This document shows, one piece after another, positions 43,836 through 52,500 of a DNA stretch of 64,000 nucleotides. Position numbers and translations under genes: made by a program. The notes under the pieces were generated by a model. The model was not told the origin of the DNA. It saw only the letters and a program-made list of their open reading frames with translations, and made no database searches. The stretch covers positions 62,001-126,000 of the forward strand of contig JAFRPW010000036.1 of the NCBI GenBank assembly GCA_017428945.1, written 5' to 3'. Numbering within the stretch: the stretch's first letter is position 1; the number at the start of each line of letters is the position of its first letter. Source of the DNA: Bacteroidales bacterium. Lineage in GTDB: Bacteria > Bacteroidota > Bacteroidia > Bacteroidales > UBA932.

Positions 43836-43980
43836 TTACGTTTTTGCCCGTTTTCGTGACCTGGCGTGACATACCAGTCATCCGCCGCCACGTTTTCCCG
43901 CGTTATCGTGGCCTGGCGTGACATGACCATCACCTGGGGCCACGTTTTCCCGCGTTATCGTGGCCTGGGGTGACGTGGAA
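43836..43980. repeat. 52-bp tandem repeat in the araC/GH36 divergent intergenic region
   Basis: Units start at 43836, 43888 and 43940, an exact 52-bp period. Units 2 and 3 share 29 identical bp starting CCACGTTTTCCCGCGTTATC. Unit 1 is diverged. Each unit holds the inverted repeat CCACG...CGTGG, and CGTGGCC of one unit can pair with GGCCACG of the next. The rest of 43748-44201 contains only promoters and one palindrome. Confidence 0.75.
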
Positions 43981-44042
43981 GGGGGAAAGTGGTCAGCACG
44001 GAATTAACCATTCACATAAAACGGCATTTCAGGGCGTATAGT

Positions 44043-44077
44043 GTAAAAGGTTCGGTCAAAAAAACCGAACCTTTTAC
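44043..44077. repeat. GGTTCGG palindrome, copy 3
   Basis: GTAAAAGGTTCGGT and its exact complement form a 14-bp stem with loop CAAAAAA, the same loop as copy 2 at 23466. It lies in a divergent intergenic region, where a terminator is not expected. Confidence 0.75.
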
Positions 44078-44201
44078 GTAATTTGCCCGGATAGGGCAAG
44101 ATTTAGAACGTGTGGATTACGTTATACCCGCTCTCCCAGCTGACTTTTTTCTGTTTTGTTATTTTTATCACTATCTTTATGCTCATAATTGATAACAAAA
44201 A

Positions 44202-46424
44202 ATGAAACGCATAGCCATTCTATTTGCCGCCATGATGGTGGCAGTGATGCCCGCTCAGGCGCGTAAAGCCAAGAAATTCACCCATCAGACAGTGGAGATT
44301 CCCTCCGTGGAACCGCAGGCCATAGTGATAGAGACCGATGCCAGCCAGCTGGTGCTGGCCGTAACGGCAGACCGCCAGCTGGTGCTGCGCCACTACGGCG
44401 CGCCGGTAAAGGACCCCGGGCAGTTTACCGGCCTGGAAACCGGCCGCGGAAGCGGCGCCCATGCCTACCAGGCAGCCGGCGGCACCTTCCTGGGCCAGGC
44501 CGCACTGCATGTGAAGTACGCGGACGGAAACCACAACACGGAGCTTCGCTACCTCTCGCACAGCGTAGCGGCAAAAGACGGCGTAACGTCTACGGAAATC
44601 GTCCTCAAAGACTACGTGACGGACCTCCAGGTAAAGCTGGTCTACGATGCATACCGCAGGGAAAACGTCATTCTCTCCCACTCGGAGATCGTGAACGGCG
44701 GGAAAAAGCCCGTGGAGCTGCTGGAAGCGGCGTCATCGTCCCTTACCCTGGAGGTCGATAAATACCTCCTCACCCACTTCCACGGGGGCTGGGCCTATGA
44801 GATGCAGACCTCCCGGGAACTCCTGGACTTTGGCAGCAAGGTAATCGAGAGCCGCCGCGGGACACAGACCACCCAGACGGAGAATCCCTCGTTCCTGGTT
44901 TCCCTGAACACCGGGGAATTCAGCGAGACATCCGGCGAGGTGGTTGCCGGCGCACTGGCCTGGAGCGGTAACTTCCGCCTCAGTTTCGAGAAGGACGAAA
45001 CCGGCCTTGTGACCGTCCTTGGCGGCATTTCGCCGTTTGCATCGGCCTATCCCCTGAAGGCCGGAGAGGCTTTCGTGACACCCGATATGATCTGGACCTG
45101 GTCCGGCGAAGGCGCAGGCGGGGCATCCCGGAACCTTCACCGCTGGGCCCGCAAATACGGCATCTACAACGGCGGAACGGTGAACCCCACCCTCCTCAAC
45201 AGCTGGGAAGGCGCATATTTCACCTTCACCACCCCAACCCTCACGGGCATGATTGACGATGCCGCCGCCATGGGCCTGGAGATGTTCGTCCTGGACGACG
45301 GCTGGTTCGGCACCAAGTATCCCAGGAACTCGGACCGCAGCTCCCTGGGCGACTGGGACCTCTGCACGGACAAGATTCCGGAAGGCATAGACTACCTGGC
45401 CTCCTACGCACATGGTAAAGGACTCAAGTTCGGCATCTGGATAGAGCCGGAGATGGTCTCGCAGGTGTCCGAGCTGGCGGAAAAGCATCCCGAATGGGTT
45501 GTCCAGAGCCCCGGCCGCGCACTTTACGAAGCCCGCTGGCAGTGGGTGCTGGACCTTGCAAACCCGGCCGTTCAGGACTTTGTGTTCGGGATCTTCGACC
45601 GCACAATGCAGCTTGCCCCGGGCATAGATTACATCAAGTGGGACTGCAACCGTCCGGTTTATTCTTTTGGCAGCCCTTATCTTGGAACCGAGCAGGACAG
45701 ATTCTATGTAGAGTACGTCCAGGGCCTGTATTCCGTGATGCGCAGGATACGCGAGAAGTATCCCGACGTACTGGTGCAGTGCTGCTCTTCCGGCGGCTCG
45801 CGCCTTGACTACGGCGCCATGCGCTGGTGCAACGAGTTCTGGACATCGGACAACACGGATGCAATCTCCCGAAGCCGCATACAGTATGCCACGTCCATGA
45901 TATATCCCGCATGCGCCATGGCTTCGCACGTTTCCGCCGTGCCCAACCATCAGAGCGGCAACGTGACGCCCCTCAAGATGCGTTTCGACATGGCTGCCGC
46001 CGGAAGGCTTGGCATGGAGCTCCAGCCAAAGAACCTTACGGCCGATGAGCGCGCCCTGGCAGACCGCTGCATAAAGTCCTACAAGGGCTTCAGGGACGTT
46101 GTGTTCACCGGAGACCTGTACCGGCTGTCTTCCCCTTACGACACAGACTACTACGCGTTTATGTATGTGTCGGAAGACAAGTCCAGAGCCGTGGTGTTCG
46201 AGTTCTGCCTTCGTTACCAGAACCGTGCTACGGGCGGGCATCTTCTGAAGCTTCAGGGCCTTGACCCTTCCCGCAAGTATCTTGTCACGGAACAGAACGT
46301 GGACAACTCCTGCTGGTGGGGAAACGGTGAGCGTTTCAGCGGAGATTTCCTCATGAACGGCGGATTCAACCCGGTTCTCAACGGGTCCAATGCCTCTGCC
46401 GTATTTGTGCTGGAAGCCCGCTAA
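44202..46424 (+). CDS. GH36 alpha-galactosidase
   Basis: A 740-residue exported enzyme (signal MKRIAILFAAMMVAVMPAQA). The N-terminal beta-supersandwich (~25-320) leads into a TIM barrel, with the nucleophile D481 in YIKWDCNR and the acid/base around D550 in WTSDNTDAISR; CSSGGSRLD lies between. The C-terminal beta-sheet domain is complete. It removes alpha-1,6-galactose from galactomannan, which fits the mannanase operon on the other strand. A TAnnTTTA-type box at 44172-44179 may be its promoter. Confidence 0.93.
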   Translation: MKRIAILFAAMMVAVMPAQARKAKKFTHQTVEIPSVEPQAIVIETDASQLVLAVTADRQLVLRHYGAPVKDPGQFTGLETGRGSGAHAYQAAGGTFLGQAALHVKYADGNHNTELRYLSHSVAAKDGVTSTEIVLKDYVTDLQVKLVYDAYRRENVILSHSEIVNGGKKPVELLEAASSSLTLEVDKYLLTHFHGGWAYEMQTSRELLDFGSKVIESRRGTQTTQTENPSFLVSLNTGEFSETSGEVVAGALAWSGNFRLSFEKDETGLVTVLGGISPFASAYPLKAGEAFVTPDMIWTWSGEGAGGASRNLHRWARKYGIYNGGTVNPTLLNSWEGAYFTFTTPTLTGMIDDAAAMGLEMFVLDDGWFGTKYPRNSDRSSLGDWDLCTDKIPEGIDYLASYAHGKGLKFGIWIEPEMVSQVSELAEKHPEWVVQSPGRALYEARWQWVLDLANPAVQDFVFGIFDRTMQLAPGIDYIKWDCNRPVYSFGSPYLGTEQDRFYVEYVQGLYSVMRRIREKYPDVLVQCCSSGGSRLDYGAMRWCNEFWTSDNTDAISRSRIQYATSMIYPACAMASHVSAVPNHQSGNVTPLKMRFDMAAAGRLGMELQPKNLTADERALADRCIKSYKGFRDVVFTGDLYRLSSPYDTDYYAFMYVSEDKSRAVVFEFCLRYQNRATGGHLLKLQGLDPSRKYLVTEQNVDNSCWWGNGERFSGDFLMNGGFNPVLNGSNASAVFVLEAR

Positions 46425-46879
46425 TAAGCCCCGCTCTGGCGGATTATTGCCAGCTGCTGGATTTTATACGTGCCGCCGGAAGAGGGAGAAGTGGCGTAGA
46501 TGGTTACCTGGAAGAGCTCCCCTCCGGCATTGAGAACGCCGATGAGATACTTCTTGTTGGCTTCCGATGCCTTATGCGTCACCTCGAAGGAACGCGGCGT
46601 GTAGGCAGAAAAGAAGGTGCGCAGGATCTGGCGCGCCTGGTTGCGGGAACAATTTCTCTGGGACGATATGATGGTGACGTCCATATTGTCTGCAAACCAG
46701 CTGGAAAGGGACGCGGCGTCACCGGCCTTGAGATACTTGATTATGGAATTGAATACGGCGAAGTCTCCGTCCGGGGACGGGGCAAAGGACTGGACCACCG
46801 GGGTCTTCTGTACCTGAGCCATGGAGGGAACCGCAAGCAGCAGTGCTCCAAGCCATATTATGAGTTTAATCTTTTTCAT
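46421..46879 (-). CDS. DUF4783 exported protein
   Basis: A 152-residue protein starting MKKIKLIIWLGALLLAVPSMA, a cleavable signal peptide (ATG 46879). The rest resembles the DUF4783 family (NTF2-like fold) of Bacteroidota: AVFNSIIKYLKAGDAASLSSWFADN and KKYLIGVLNAGGELFQVTIYA, quoted in parts. Its function is unknown. It converges with the GH36 gene (4-bp overlap at the stops) and is divergent from rlmH, a pairing often seen for housekeeping-linked small exported proteins. Confidence 0.75.
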   Translation of the reverse strand: MKKIKLIIWLGALLLAVPSMAQVQKTPVVQSFAPSPDGDFAVFNSIIKYLKAGDAASLSSWFADNMDVTIISSQRNCSRNQARQILRTFFSAYTPRSFEVTHKASEANKKYLIGVLNAGGELFQVTIYATSPSSGGTYKIQQLAIIRQSGAY

Positions 46880-46916
46880 CCAGGGCATCTTTCTTGCAAA
46901 ATTCGAGCCGAATATT

Positions 46917-46924
46917 TACATTTG
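46917..46924 (+). promoter_or_regulatory. -7 box of rlmH
   Basis: TACATTTG fits TAnnTTTG and ends 5 nt before the rlmH ATG, implying a leaderless or nearly leaderless mRNA. Confidence 0.55.
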
Positions 46925-46929
46925 TGACG

Positions 46930-47403
46930 ATGAACGTGAAACTTCTTACGGTGGGGAAAACGGACGTCCCCTGGGTAAAGGAAGGCCTGGACCTGTATGC
47001 CTCCCGGCTCAGGCATTATGTGCCTTTCACCGTAGAAGAGATACCGGAGCTTAAAAAAGTATCGGCCCTCAGCGAAGACCAGATAAAACAGAAGGAGGGA
47101 GAACTGATCCTTAGGCAGCTGACGCCGCAGGACACCGTAGTCCTTCTGGACGAGCACGGCCTCCAGATGCGCTCCGTGGAGTTTGCATCCTGGCTGGAAA
47201 AGCAGCTTGCCTCAGGAGCCCGTGGGCTTGTGTTCGTAATTGGCGGGGCCTATGGGTTTTCCCCGGAGGTATACGCCAGGGCATCGGCAAAACTGTCTCT
47301 CTCCAAAATGACTTTCTCCCACCAGATGGTGAGGGCGGTCTTTACGGAGCAGCTGTATCGCGCGTGCACTATATTAAAGGGAGAGCCCTATCATCATGAA
47401 TAA
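46930..47403 (+). CDS. rlmH: 23S rRNA (pseudouridine1915-N3)-methyltransferase RlmH
   Basis: A 157-residue SPOUT methyltransferase of standard length. Motifs LLDEHGLQMRSVEFASWL, VFVIGGAYGFSPEV and LSLSKMTFSHQMVRAVFTEQLYRA are diagnostic (the last quoted in full family form only in part). It methylates Psi1915 in helix 69 of 23S rRNA. The ATG at 46930 begins MNVKLLTVGKT. Its 3' end overlaps the histidine-kinase start by 8 bp. Confidence 0.95.
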   Translation: MNVKLLTVGKTDVPWVKEGLDLYASRLRHYVPFTVEEIPELKKVSALSEDQIKQKEGELILRQLTPQDTVVLLDEHGLQMRSVEFASWLEKQLASGARGLVFVIGGAYGFSPEVYARASAKLSLSKMTFSHQMVRAVFTEQLYRACTILKGEPYHHE

Positions 47404-50400
47404 GAAAAGGCTCATAAGGCAGTGGGTTGCCGTGGTGCTCCTGGGAGTTGCCGCGGCGCTGGTGGGTGCGTCCATGATTGCGTACACGCCGTCGGACAAC
47501 GAGTCCTACGCCACCGCCCTGGGCAAAAGGGTGGAGCAGCGCCTCTCAAGCCTTGAAACCGCCATCCAGAAAGCCGCCGCCAGCGAAGACGGCACATGGC
47601 TCACCCTTCAGGACCTCCCGGCAGACATGGTGGTGTACCGCTATGTGGAAGACACCCTCCAGAGCTGGGCAAACCAGTTCCCCATAAGAAGTGACGATAT
47701 CCGCTCCCGCGCCGTAGTCCGCCGCCTGGGCGAGTCCCGCGGAGACGCAGTCTCCCCCCTTGCCGACGTCCCGGAGAACTGGACCTTCGCCAATCATGGC
47801 CCCAAATGGTATCTGGAAAGGAGTTATACCATTGACAAGATCCGCATAATAGCCGGTCTTGAAATAGTAAACGAGCTCCGCGCAGGTTCCTTCAACGGCG
47901 TCAACCGGAACCTGAAACTTGACGACCGCTACTCCATAAAGCCCCTCTCCGCCAGTGTGGGCATTCCCGTAACGGTGGGCGGGGCGCCGATGTTCAAGCT
48001 GGTATCGGAAAAGATAGATGCCGTATCCGGAGGCCACAATTCCGCGCTGCAGCTCCTTGCCGTTGTACTGCTCATAGCCGGCATGATGGTGTGGCTGAGC
48101 GCCAGGCCATCGGCACTGTGGCTTACGCTGGTATCCGTTTTCCAGACGCTCCTTCTGGTCTGGATGTACTTCAGGGGGAAGAATGCCGGGGCGTCGGTCC
48201 AGTTATTCTCCCCGCTGGTGTATGCGGACGGCCCGGTGCTGTATTCCCTGGGCGCGGTGATTATCATAAACACCCTCATAGTGCTGCTGGTGCTGGATTT
48301 CTACATTGCCAGATGGACGCTCACAAAGGGAACCCGCCGTCAGGGATCCGCAACCGGAAGGGCCGTACTCCTGATCCTTGGGGGGCTCATTACCGCAGGA
48401 ATAATCGCATATTTCCTCTATGCCTTCAGGAGCGTATCCGAGAACTCGGACATCTGCCTTGAACTATACAAGGTGTCCAGACTGACGCTGCACTCCGGGC
48501 TGGTCTATGTTTCCTTCATATCGCTGGCCCTGGCGGTTCCGCCCATGGTCCAGATGCTTTCCCCGCTGGTCCATTCCCTGTTCGGAATAAGGTACGATGT
48601 CTTCACCGTCAGGAGCAGGGCAGTCTACTCCGCCATGCTGGGAATCTATTTCGTGGCCCTTTCCGCGGCCATGGGTTTCCGCAAGGAGGAGCGCCGCGTG
48701 GAAGTATGGGCCAACCGCCTTGCCATGGACAGGGACGTGGCCCTGGAAATGCAGCTCCGCGCAGTAGAAGGGGCAATTGCCGAAGACCAGATGTTCGGGG
48801 CCCTGGCTGCAGTGGACGGCGGAGCGGAAATTATACGCGGACGCCTTGTGGGCAACTACATGGGGCGCATCTCCCAGGACTATGACATCTCCATCCTTCA
48901 GAGGGGAGCGAACCTGGCATCCCACCCCCTGTTCCAGGAAAGGATACGCTCAGGGGTTCGCCTGGCAGACAATTCGCACTTCTTCTACAAGGCGCTCGGG
49001 AACGGCCGCGTAGCATATACCGGCTTCTTTACCTGGTATGTGCAGGGCGCGGGGACATCGTCCGTACTTGTTGCCGTCGAGTCCAAGCACAACCGGGAAG
49101 ACAGGGGCTATCTGAGGCTCCTGGGAATTTCGGAACCCGGACGCATAAGCATACCCAGGGTGTATTCATGGGCAAAATATGTTGACGGGCGCCTTTCCCA
49201 GTACAAGGGGGCATACGGCTTCCCTACCATTTGCACCGGGAAGTTCAGCACCATACAGGACGGCCACTTCTACCAGGAAGGATGGTGCCACTTCGTGCAC
49301 AATGTGTCCGACGGTGAAGTGGTGGTGGTTTCCCGTCCGCGCACAAGCGTGCTGGATTACATCGTCGCAGGCTTCATGCTGGCCTTCGCCGCCTTCCTTC
49401 TCATGTCGGCCCTGTCCATCGGAAAACGCCGGAGCGGAAGCCCCAGGTACTACCAGAACAGGATTACGCTTGTGCTTTACACTTCCCTTTTCCTCACCCT
49501 GGTGGCCATGGCCGGATTCAGCATCTGGTTTGTCTACAGGCGCAATCTGGCAGAGATGGAAAGTGTCATGACTTCGCGCGTGAACACCCTTCAGAGCATG
49601 ATGCAGGAGCGCCTTCGCATGGTAAACTCCGACGAGCGCCTCCGCACGGTCGGCGTCCGGAACGAGGTAGAGGGAGTGGGCAACAGCCTCCGCTGCGACA
49701 TCACGCTGTTCGACATATCAGGCCGCATGGCCGTCAGTACCACTCCGGAGGTCTACGAGCGCATGGTCCTTGGCCAGAGACTGGACCAGACGGCGTTCTA
49801 TAATATAGTTCACGTCAACAAGCGCTTCTATCTGCAGAAAGAAAAGGTAGGGAGGCGCAGCTTCTATGCCATGTACGCTCCTGTGTTCAACAGCAGTTCC
49901 AACATGATTGCCATCCTCTCCGCCCCGTTCACGGATACCTCCCAGGACTTTGAGGCAGAGGCGGTAAGGCATATCGCCACGGTTATTACCATTTTCCTCC
50001 TGCTGCTCATTGCGGCCAGGATCATCACCTACGAGGTCGTCAGCCGCATGTTCAAGCCCATCTCCCAGCTGAGCCGGAAGATGAAGGTTACCGATGTGGA
50101 CAAACTCGAGACCCTTTCCTACGAGGGCGAGGACGAAATTACCCCTCTGGTAGAAGCCTACAACCGCATGGTCATGGACCTCAGGGAAAGCTCCAGCCGC
50201 CTTGCGCAGGCAGAACGTGACAAAGCCTGGACAGACATGGCCAGGCGCGTTGCACACGACCTCAAGAACCCTCTCACGCCCATCAAGCTGCAGCTCCAGA
50301 TGCTCATGCGCATGAAGTCTTCCGGCAACCCTGCGTGGCAGGACCGTTTTGACGAGGTGGCCCAGACCGTCCTCTACCACGTAGACCTCCTGGCAGATTC

Positions 50401-50893
50401 CGCCGACCAGTTCTCCACCTTCGCCAAGATGTACGACCAAAAGCCGGAAAGAATCGACCTTGACGCCCTTGTTCGTCAGGAGGTAGACCTGTTCGACTCC
50501 AGGGACGATGTCAGGGTAGACTACTTCGGCCTTTCCGGAGCCATCGTCCAGGCCCCCCGTCCGCAGCTCACCCGCGTGGTGGTGAACCTCATCACCAACG
50601 CCATCCAGGCCGTGGAAGACAACGAAGGGGACAAGCATATTGTGGTAGCTGTCCGCAACTCCGCCGATGACGGATTCTACGATATAGTGGTAGAAGACAA
50701 CGGTCCCGGCGTGTCGGAGCAGAACCAGAGCAAGATTTTCCAGCCCGATTTCACCACCAAGACAAGCGGCTCCGGCCTTGGCCTTGCCATCTGTCGCAGA
50801 ATTGTGGAGCACTGTGGCGGCACCATCTCCTACAACCGTTCCTTCACCCTTGGCGGCGCCTCCTTCACCGTCAAATACCCCAAACCGGAATAG
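47396..50893 (+). CDS. Large membrane sensor histidine kinase, NtrY-like
   Basis: An 1165-residue kinase. There is one N-terminal membrane segment (~9-31), a periplasmic part, a cluster of hydrophobic segments at ~220-430, another near 660, then a periplasmic sensor and a final segment near 860 leading into HAMP. The H-box is AHDLKNPLTPIKLQ (H954), the NtrY/NtrB-like version. The N-box (NLITNAIQAVEDN) and G-boxes (EDNGPGVSE, SGSGLGLAICRRIVEHCGG) are intact. The input signal is unknown. The likely partner is the NtrC-like regulator at 55168, about 4.3 kb away. The start overlaps rlmH by 8 bp. Confidence 0.88.
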   Translation: MNKKRLIRQWVAVVLLGVAAALVGASMIAYTPSDNESYATALGKRVEQRLSSLETAIQKAAASEDGTWLTLQDLPADMVVYRYVEDTLQSWANQFPIRSDDIRSRAVVRRLGESRGDAVSPLADVPENWTFANHGPKWYLERSYTIDKIRIIAGLEIVNELRAGSFNGVNRNLKLDDRYSIKPLSASVGIPVTVGGAPMFKLVSEKIDAVSGGHNSALQLLAVVLLIAGMMVWLSARPSALWLTLVSVFQTLLLVWMYFRGKNAGASVQLFSPLVYADGPVLYSLGAVIIINTLIVLLVLDFYIARWTLTKGTRRQGSATGRAVLLILGGLITAGIIAYFLYAFRSVSENSDICLELYKVSRLTLHSGLVYVSFISLALAVPPMVQMLSPLVHSLFGIRYDVFTVRSRAVYSAMLGIYFVALSAAMGFRKEERRVEVWANRLAMDRDVALEMQLRAVEGAIAEDQMFGALAAVDGGAEIIRGRLVGNYMGRISQDYDISILQRGANLASHPLFQERIRSGVRLADNSHFFYKALGNGRVAYTGFFTWYVQGAGTSSVLVAVESKHNREDRGYLRLLGISEPGRISIPRVYSWAKYVDGRLSQYKGAYGFPTICTGKFSTIQDGHFYQEGWCHFVHNVSDGEVVVVSRPRTSVLDYIVAGFMLAFAAFLLMSALSIGKRRSGSPRYYQNRITLVLYTSLFLTLVAMAGFSIWFVYRRNLAEMESVMTSRVNTLQSMMQERLRMVNSDERLRTVGVRNEVEGVGNSLRCDITLFDISGRMAVSTTPEVYERMVLGQRLDQTAFYNIVHVNKRFYLQKEKVGRRSFYAMYAPVFNSSSNMIAILSAPFTDTSQDFEAEAVRHIATVITIFLLLLIAARIITYEVVSRMFKPISQLSRKMKVTDVDKLETLSYEGEDEITPLVEAYNRMVMDLRESSSRLAQAERDKAWTDMARRVAHDLKNPLTPIKLQLQMLMRMKSSGNPAWQDRFDEVAQTVLYHVDLLADSADQFSTFAKMYDQKPERIDLDALVRQEVDLFDSRDDVRVDYFGLSGAIVQAPRPQLTRVVVNLITNAIQAVEDNEGDKHIVVAVRNSADDGFYDIVVEDNGPGVSEQNQSKIFQPDFTTKTSGSGLGLAICRRIVEHCGGTISYNRSFTLGGASFTVKYPKPE

Positions 50894-50945
50894 CCCGGGG
50901 TGCCCTGCTTGCCCTGCGCTGTCCTGCCGGTGCCGGGCTGGCCTC

Positions 50946-50985
50946 CTGCCGCCCTGCCACTCTGCCGCCCTGCCACCCTGCCGCC
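50946..50985. repeat. 8-bp minisatellite outside the left inverted-repeat arm
   Basis: Five contiguous octamers alternate CTGCCGCC and CTGCCACY, a 16-bp higher-order period. The last unit runs into the inverted-repeat arm starting at 50977. Confidence 0.7.
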
Positions 50986-51136
50986 CCCGCCGGTGCCTGC
51001 CTCGGTCTCGCCGAACACGCTCGCGAGCATGTTCGGCCGTTTCCGCCCCCCTATCTGCTCTTGAGCCGCCTTTCCCACCCCGCCTCGCGAGCATTTTTCC
51101 CCTTTTTCCGCCCTTTTTGCTCTCGAGCGTGTTCGT
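50977..51136 (+). repeat. Left arm of a ~160-bp inverted repeat made of REP-like palindromes
   Basis: The 160 bp are the reverse complement of 53347-53505 except for a small change near 51045. The arm contains a near-perfect 26-bp palindrome at 51011-51036 (CCGAACA, GCTCGCGAGC, TGTTCGG) and two further half copies of CTCGCGAGC-RTG (51084-51095 and 51120-51135). It lies between the kinase stop and the efp terminator. Confidence 0.85.
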
Positions 51137-51142
51137 TACAAA

Positions 51143-51181
51143 ACAACAACGGCCCCGCCTTGTGAACGGAGCCGCTGTTTG
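51143..51181 (-). terminator. Terminator of efp
   Basis: On the minus strand AACAGCGGC and GCCGTTGTT form a stem with one mismatch, followed by a T-rich tail (GTTTTGT). Confidence 0.65.
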
Positions 51182-51198
51182 CTTGGGGAAGAACGTTA

Positions 51199-51768
51199 TT
51201 ACTTAACCCTCTGGCCGTAGGAGCGGTCTGTGGTGTTTACAGTAATGATTTCTCCGGTCTCGATGAACAGGGGAACCATGATCTTTGCACCGGTCTCCAG
51301 AGTGACTTCCTTAAGGGCGGAAGTGGATGCGGTGTTACCCTTGACTGCAGGCTCGCTGTAGGTAACCTCAAGGGTTACATAGGTGGGGAGTTCGCATGTG
51401 AGGCAGCGCTCTTCGGGCTCTGTCATATACATCATCTCCACACGCTGGCCTTCTTTCATGAGGTCTGCGTTTTCAACCACATCGTGGGGAAGGGTAATCT
51501 GCTCGTAAGTTTCCTCGTGCATGAAGTTGAATGCTTCACCATCGTCATACAGGAACTGATAGGGACGGCGTTCTACGCTGATGGTGTCAAGCTTGACACC
51601 GGCGGTGAAGGTGTTTTCAAGGATACGGCCGTTTTCCAGGTTACGAAGTTTGGTCTTGACAAAAGCAGGGCCCTTGCCGGGTTTTACATGCTGGAAGTAC
51701 ACTACAACGCAGGGTTTGCCATTGAACATGATGTACATTCCGTTCTTCAGATCAGCAGTTGTTGCCAT
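51199..51768 (-). CDS. efp: Elongation factor P
   Basis: A 189-residue EF-P of normal length. The KOW-like domain I contains the PGKGPAF loop with the lysine that contacts P-site tRNA. Domains II and III follow (YQFLYDDGEAFNFMHEETYEQ in part, then the C-terminal VNTTDRSYGQRVK). It rescues ribosomes stalled at polyproline. It is a single gene with its own promoter and terminator, enclosed, together with the RAYT genes, by the inverted repeat arms at 50977 and 53347. Confidence 0.95.
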   Translation of the reverse strand: MATTADLKNGMYIMFNGKPCVVVYFQHVKPGKGPAFVKTKLRNLENGRILENTFTAGVKLDTISVERRPYQFLYDDGEAFNFMHEETYEQITLPHDVVENADLMKEGQRVEMMYMTEPEERCLTCELPTYVTLEVTYSEPAVKGNTASTSALKEVTLETGAKIMVPLFIETGEIITVNTTDRSYGQRVK

Positions 51769-51801
51769 ATAATCTATATTTGGTTAATTGTTTTCAGCCC
51801 A

Positions 51802-51833
51802 CAAAAATAACCATTTGCTCCTTTTTTTGCAAA
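51802..51833 (-). promoter_or_regulatory. Promoter of efp
   Basis: On the minus strand TTTG (51833-51830) and TATTTTTG (51809-51802) are 20 bp apart, the full Bacteroidota consensus. Confidence 0.7.
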
Positions 51834-51880
51834 TTTTGCTTTCCGAATTCGCACAATATCCGCATTTTAGCTCCAAATTG

Positions 51881-51964
51881 TGAAACGGATAACATATGCC
51901 GGACCGCATAGAAAAGCCGTTTTTGCACACTTTATCCGGGCAGATAGATGCATTATCCGTTTCA
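51881..51964. repeat. Perfect 12-bp inverted repeat in the efp/HTH intergenic region
   Basis: TGAAACGGATAA (51881-51892) and TTATCCGTTTCA (51953-51964) are exact complements 60 nt apart. A weaker second pair is AAAAGCCG (51912-51919) and CGGCTTTT (52001-52008). The 345-bp gap between efp and the HTH gene otherwise holds the efp promoter; I see no convincing promoter for the HTH gene. Confidence 0.6.
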
Positions 51965-52113
51965 TGTCAAAGGAATAATCAATGCCAGGGATATGTGTAG
52001 CGGCTTTTTTATCAAATAAGCGTTTCATTTTTCAGGTACACCGATAATTAGCATTATCTTGCCGTCGGAATCCATTGCACAGGGTGATGGAATTAACTTA
52101 AATACAACACATT

Positions 52114-52500
52114 ATGCCAGGAAGAAATACTGCTTTTCTCACGCAGGAAAGATTTGACGAAATCCGTAACAACTACTCCCGCTTCAACGAACCTTGGCTT
52201 GAAGACGAGGTGGAAGAGCTTAAACAGCTTGCCGCTGACGGCGTTTCCAAAGACATCATGGCAATCCAGCTTCAAAGAACGCCCAATTCCGTCCAGTTGA
52301 AACTCAAATCGCTTGGTCTTTACGTACCCAGGCAAATGCCGCCAAGATGGACAGAGTTCGAGGACAAAGCCTTGGTGGAAATGTACAATGAGGGTGAATC
52401 CTTCGAGGAAATGGCAACCTGCCTTGGCCGGTCCGTGAACGGAGTAATAGGCCGTCTGGTACACCTGAGGGTAAAGATCTTCAACAAAGATGGACGATAG
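52114..52500 (+). CDS. Small protein with two SANT/Myb-like helical repeats
   Basis: 128 residues. Two repeats of about 42 residues share the pattern W, acidic, L, L, GxS, MA, L-x-R, SV, L-x-L: W28-L69 and W79-V120. Each is predicted to be three helices like SANT/Myb or GcrA-type DNA-binding units. No signal peptide is present. The stop lies 11 bp inside the RAYT gene, so the two are translationally coupled. I infer a DNA-binding partner for the transposase-like protein, perhaps recognising the palindromes. No function is established for this pair that I know of. Confidence 0.65.
   Translation: MPGRNTAFLTQERFDEIRNNYSRFNEPWLEDEVEELKQLAADGVSKDIMAIQLQRTPNSVQLKLKSLGLYVPRQMPPRWTEFEDKALVEMYNEGESFEEMATCLGRSVNGVIGRLVHLRVKIFNKDGR

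Noticed and set aside
43836..43980. CRISPR-like array
   Set aside because: The repeats are head-to-tail 52-bp units without unique spacers, and no cas gene is in the window.
50830..51206. Long frames across the Pro/Gly-rich region after the kinase gene
   Set aside because: They are by-products of GC-rich short repeats and the inverted-repeat arm; similar low-complexity frames appear in the right arm.
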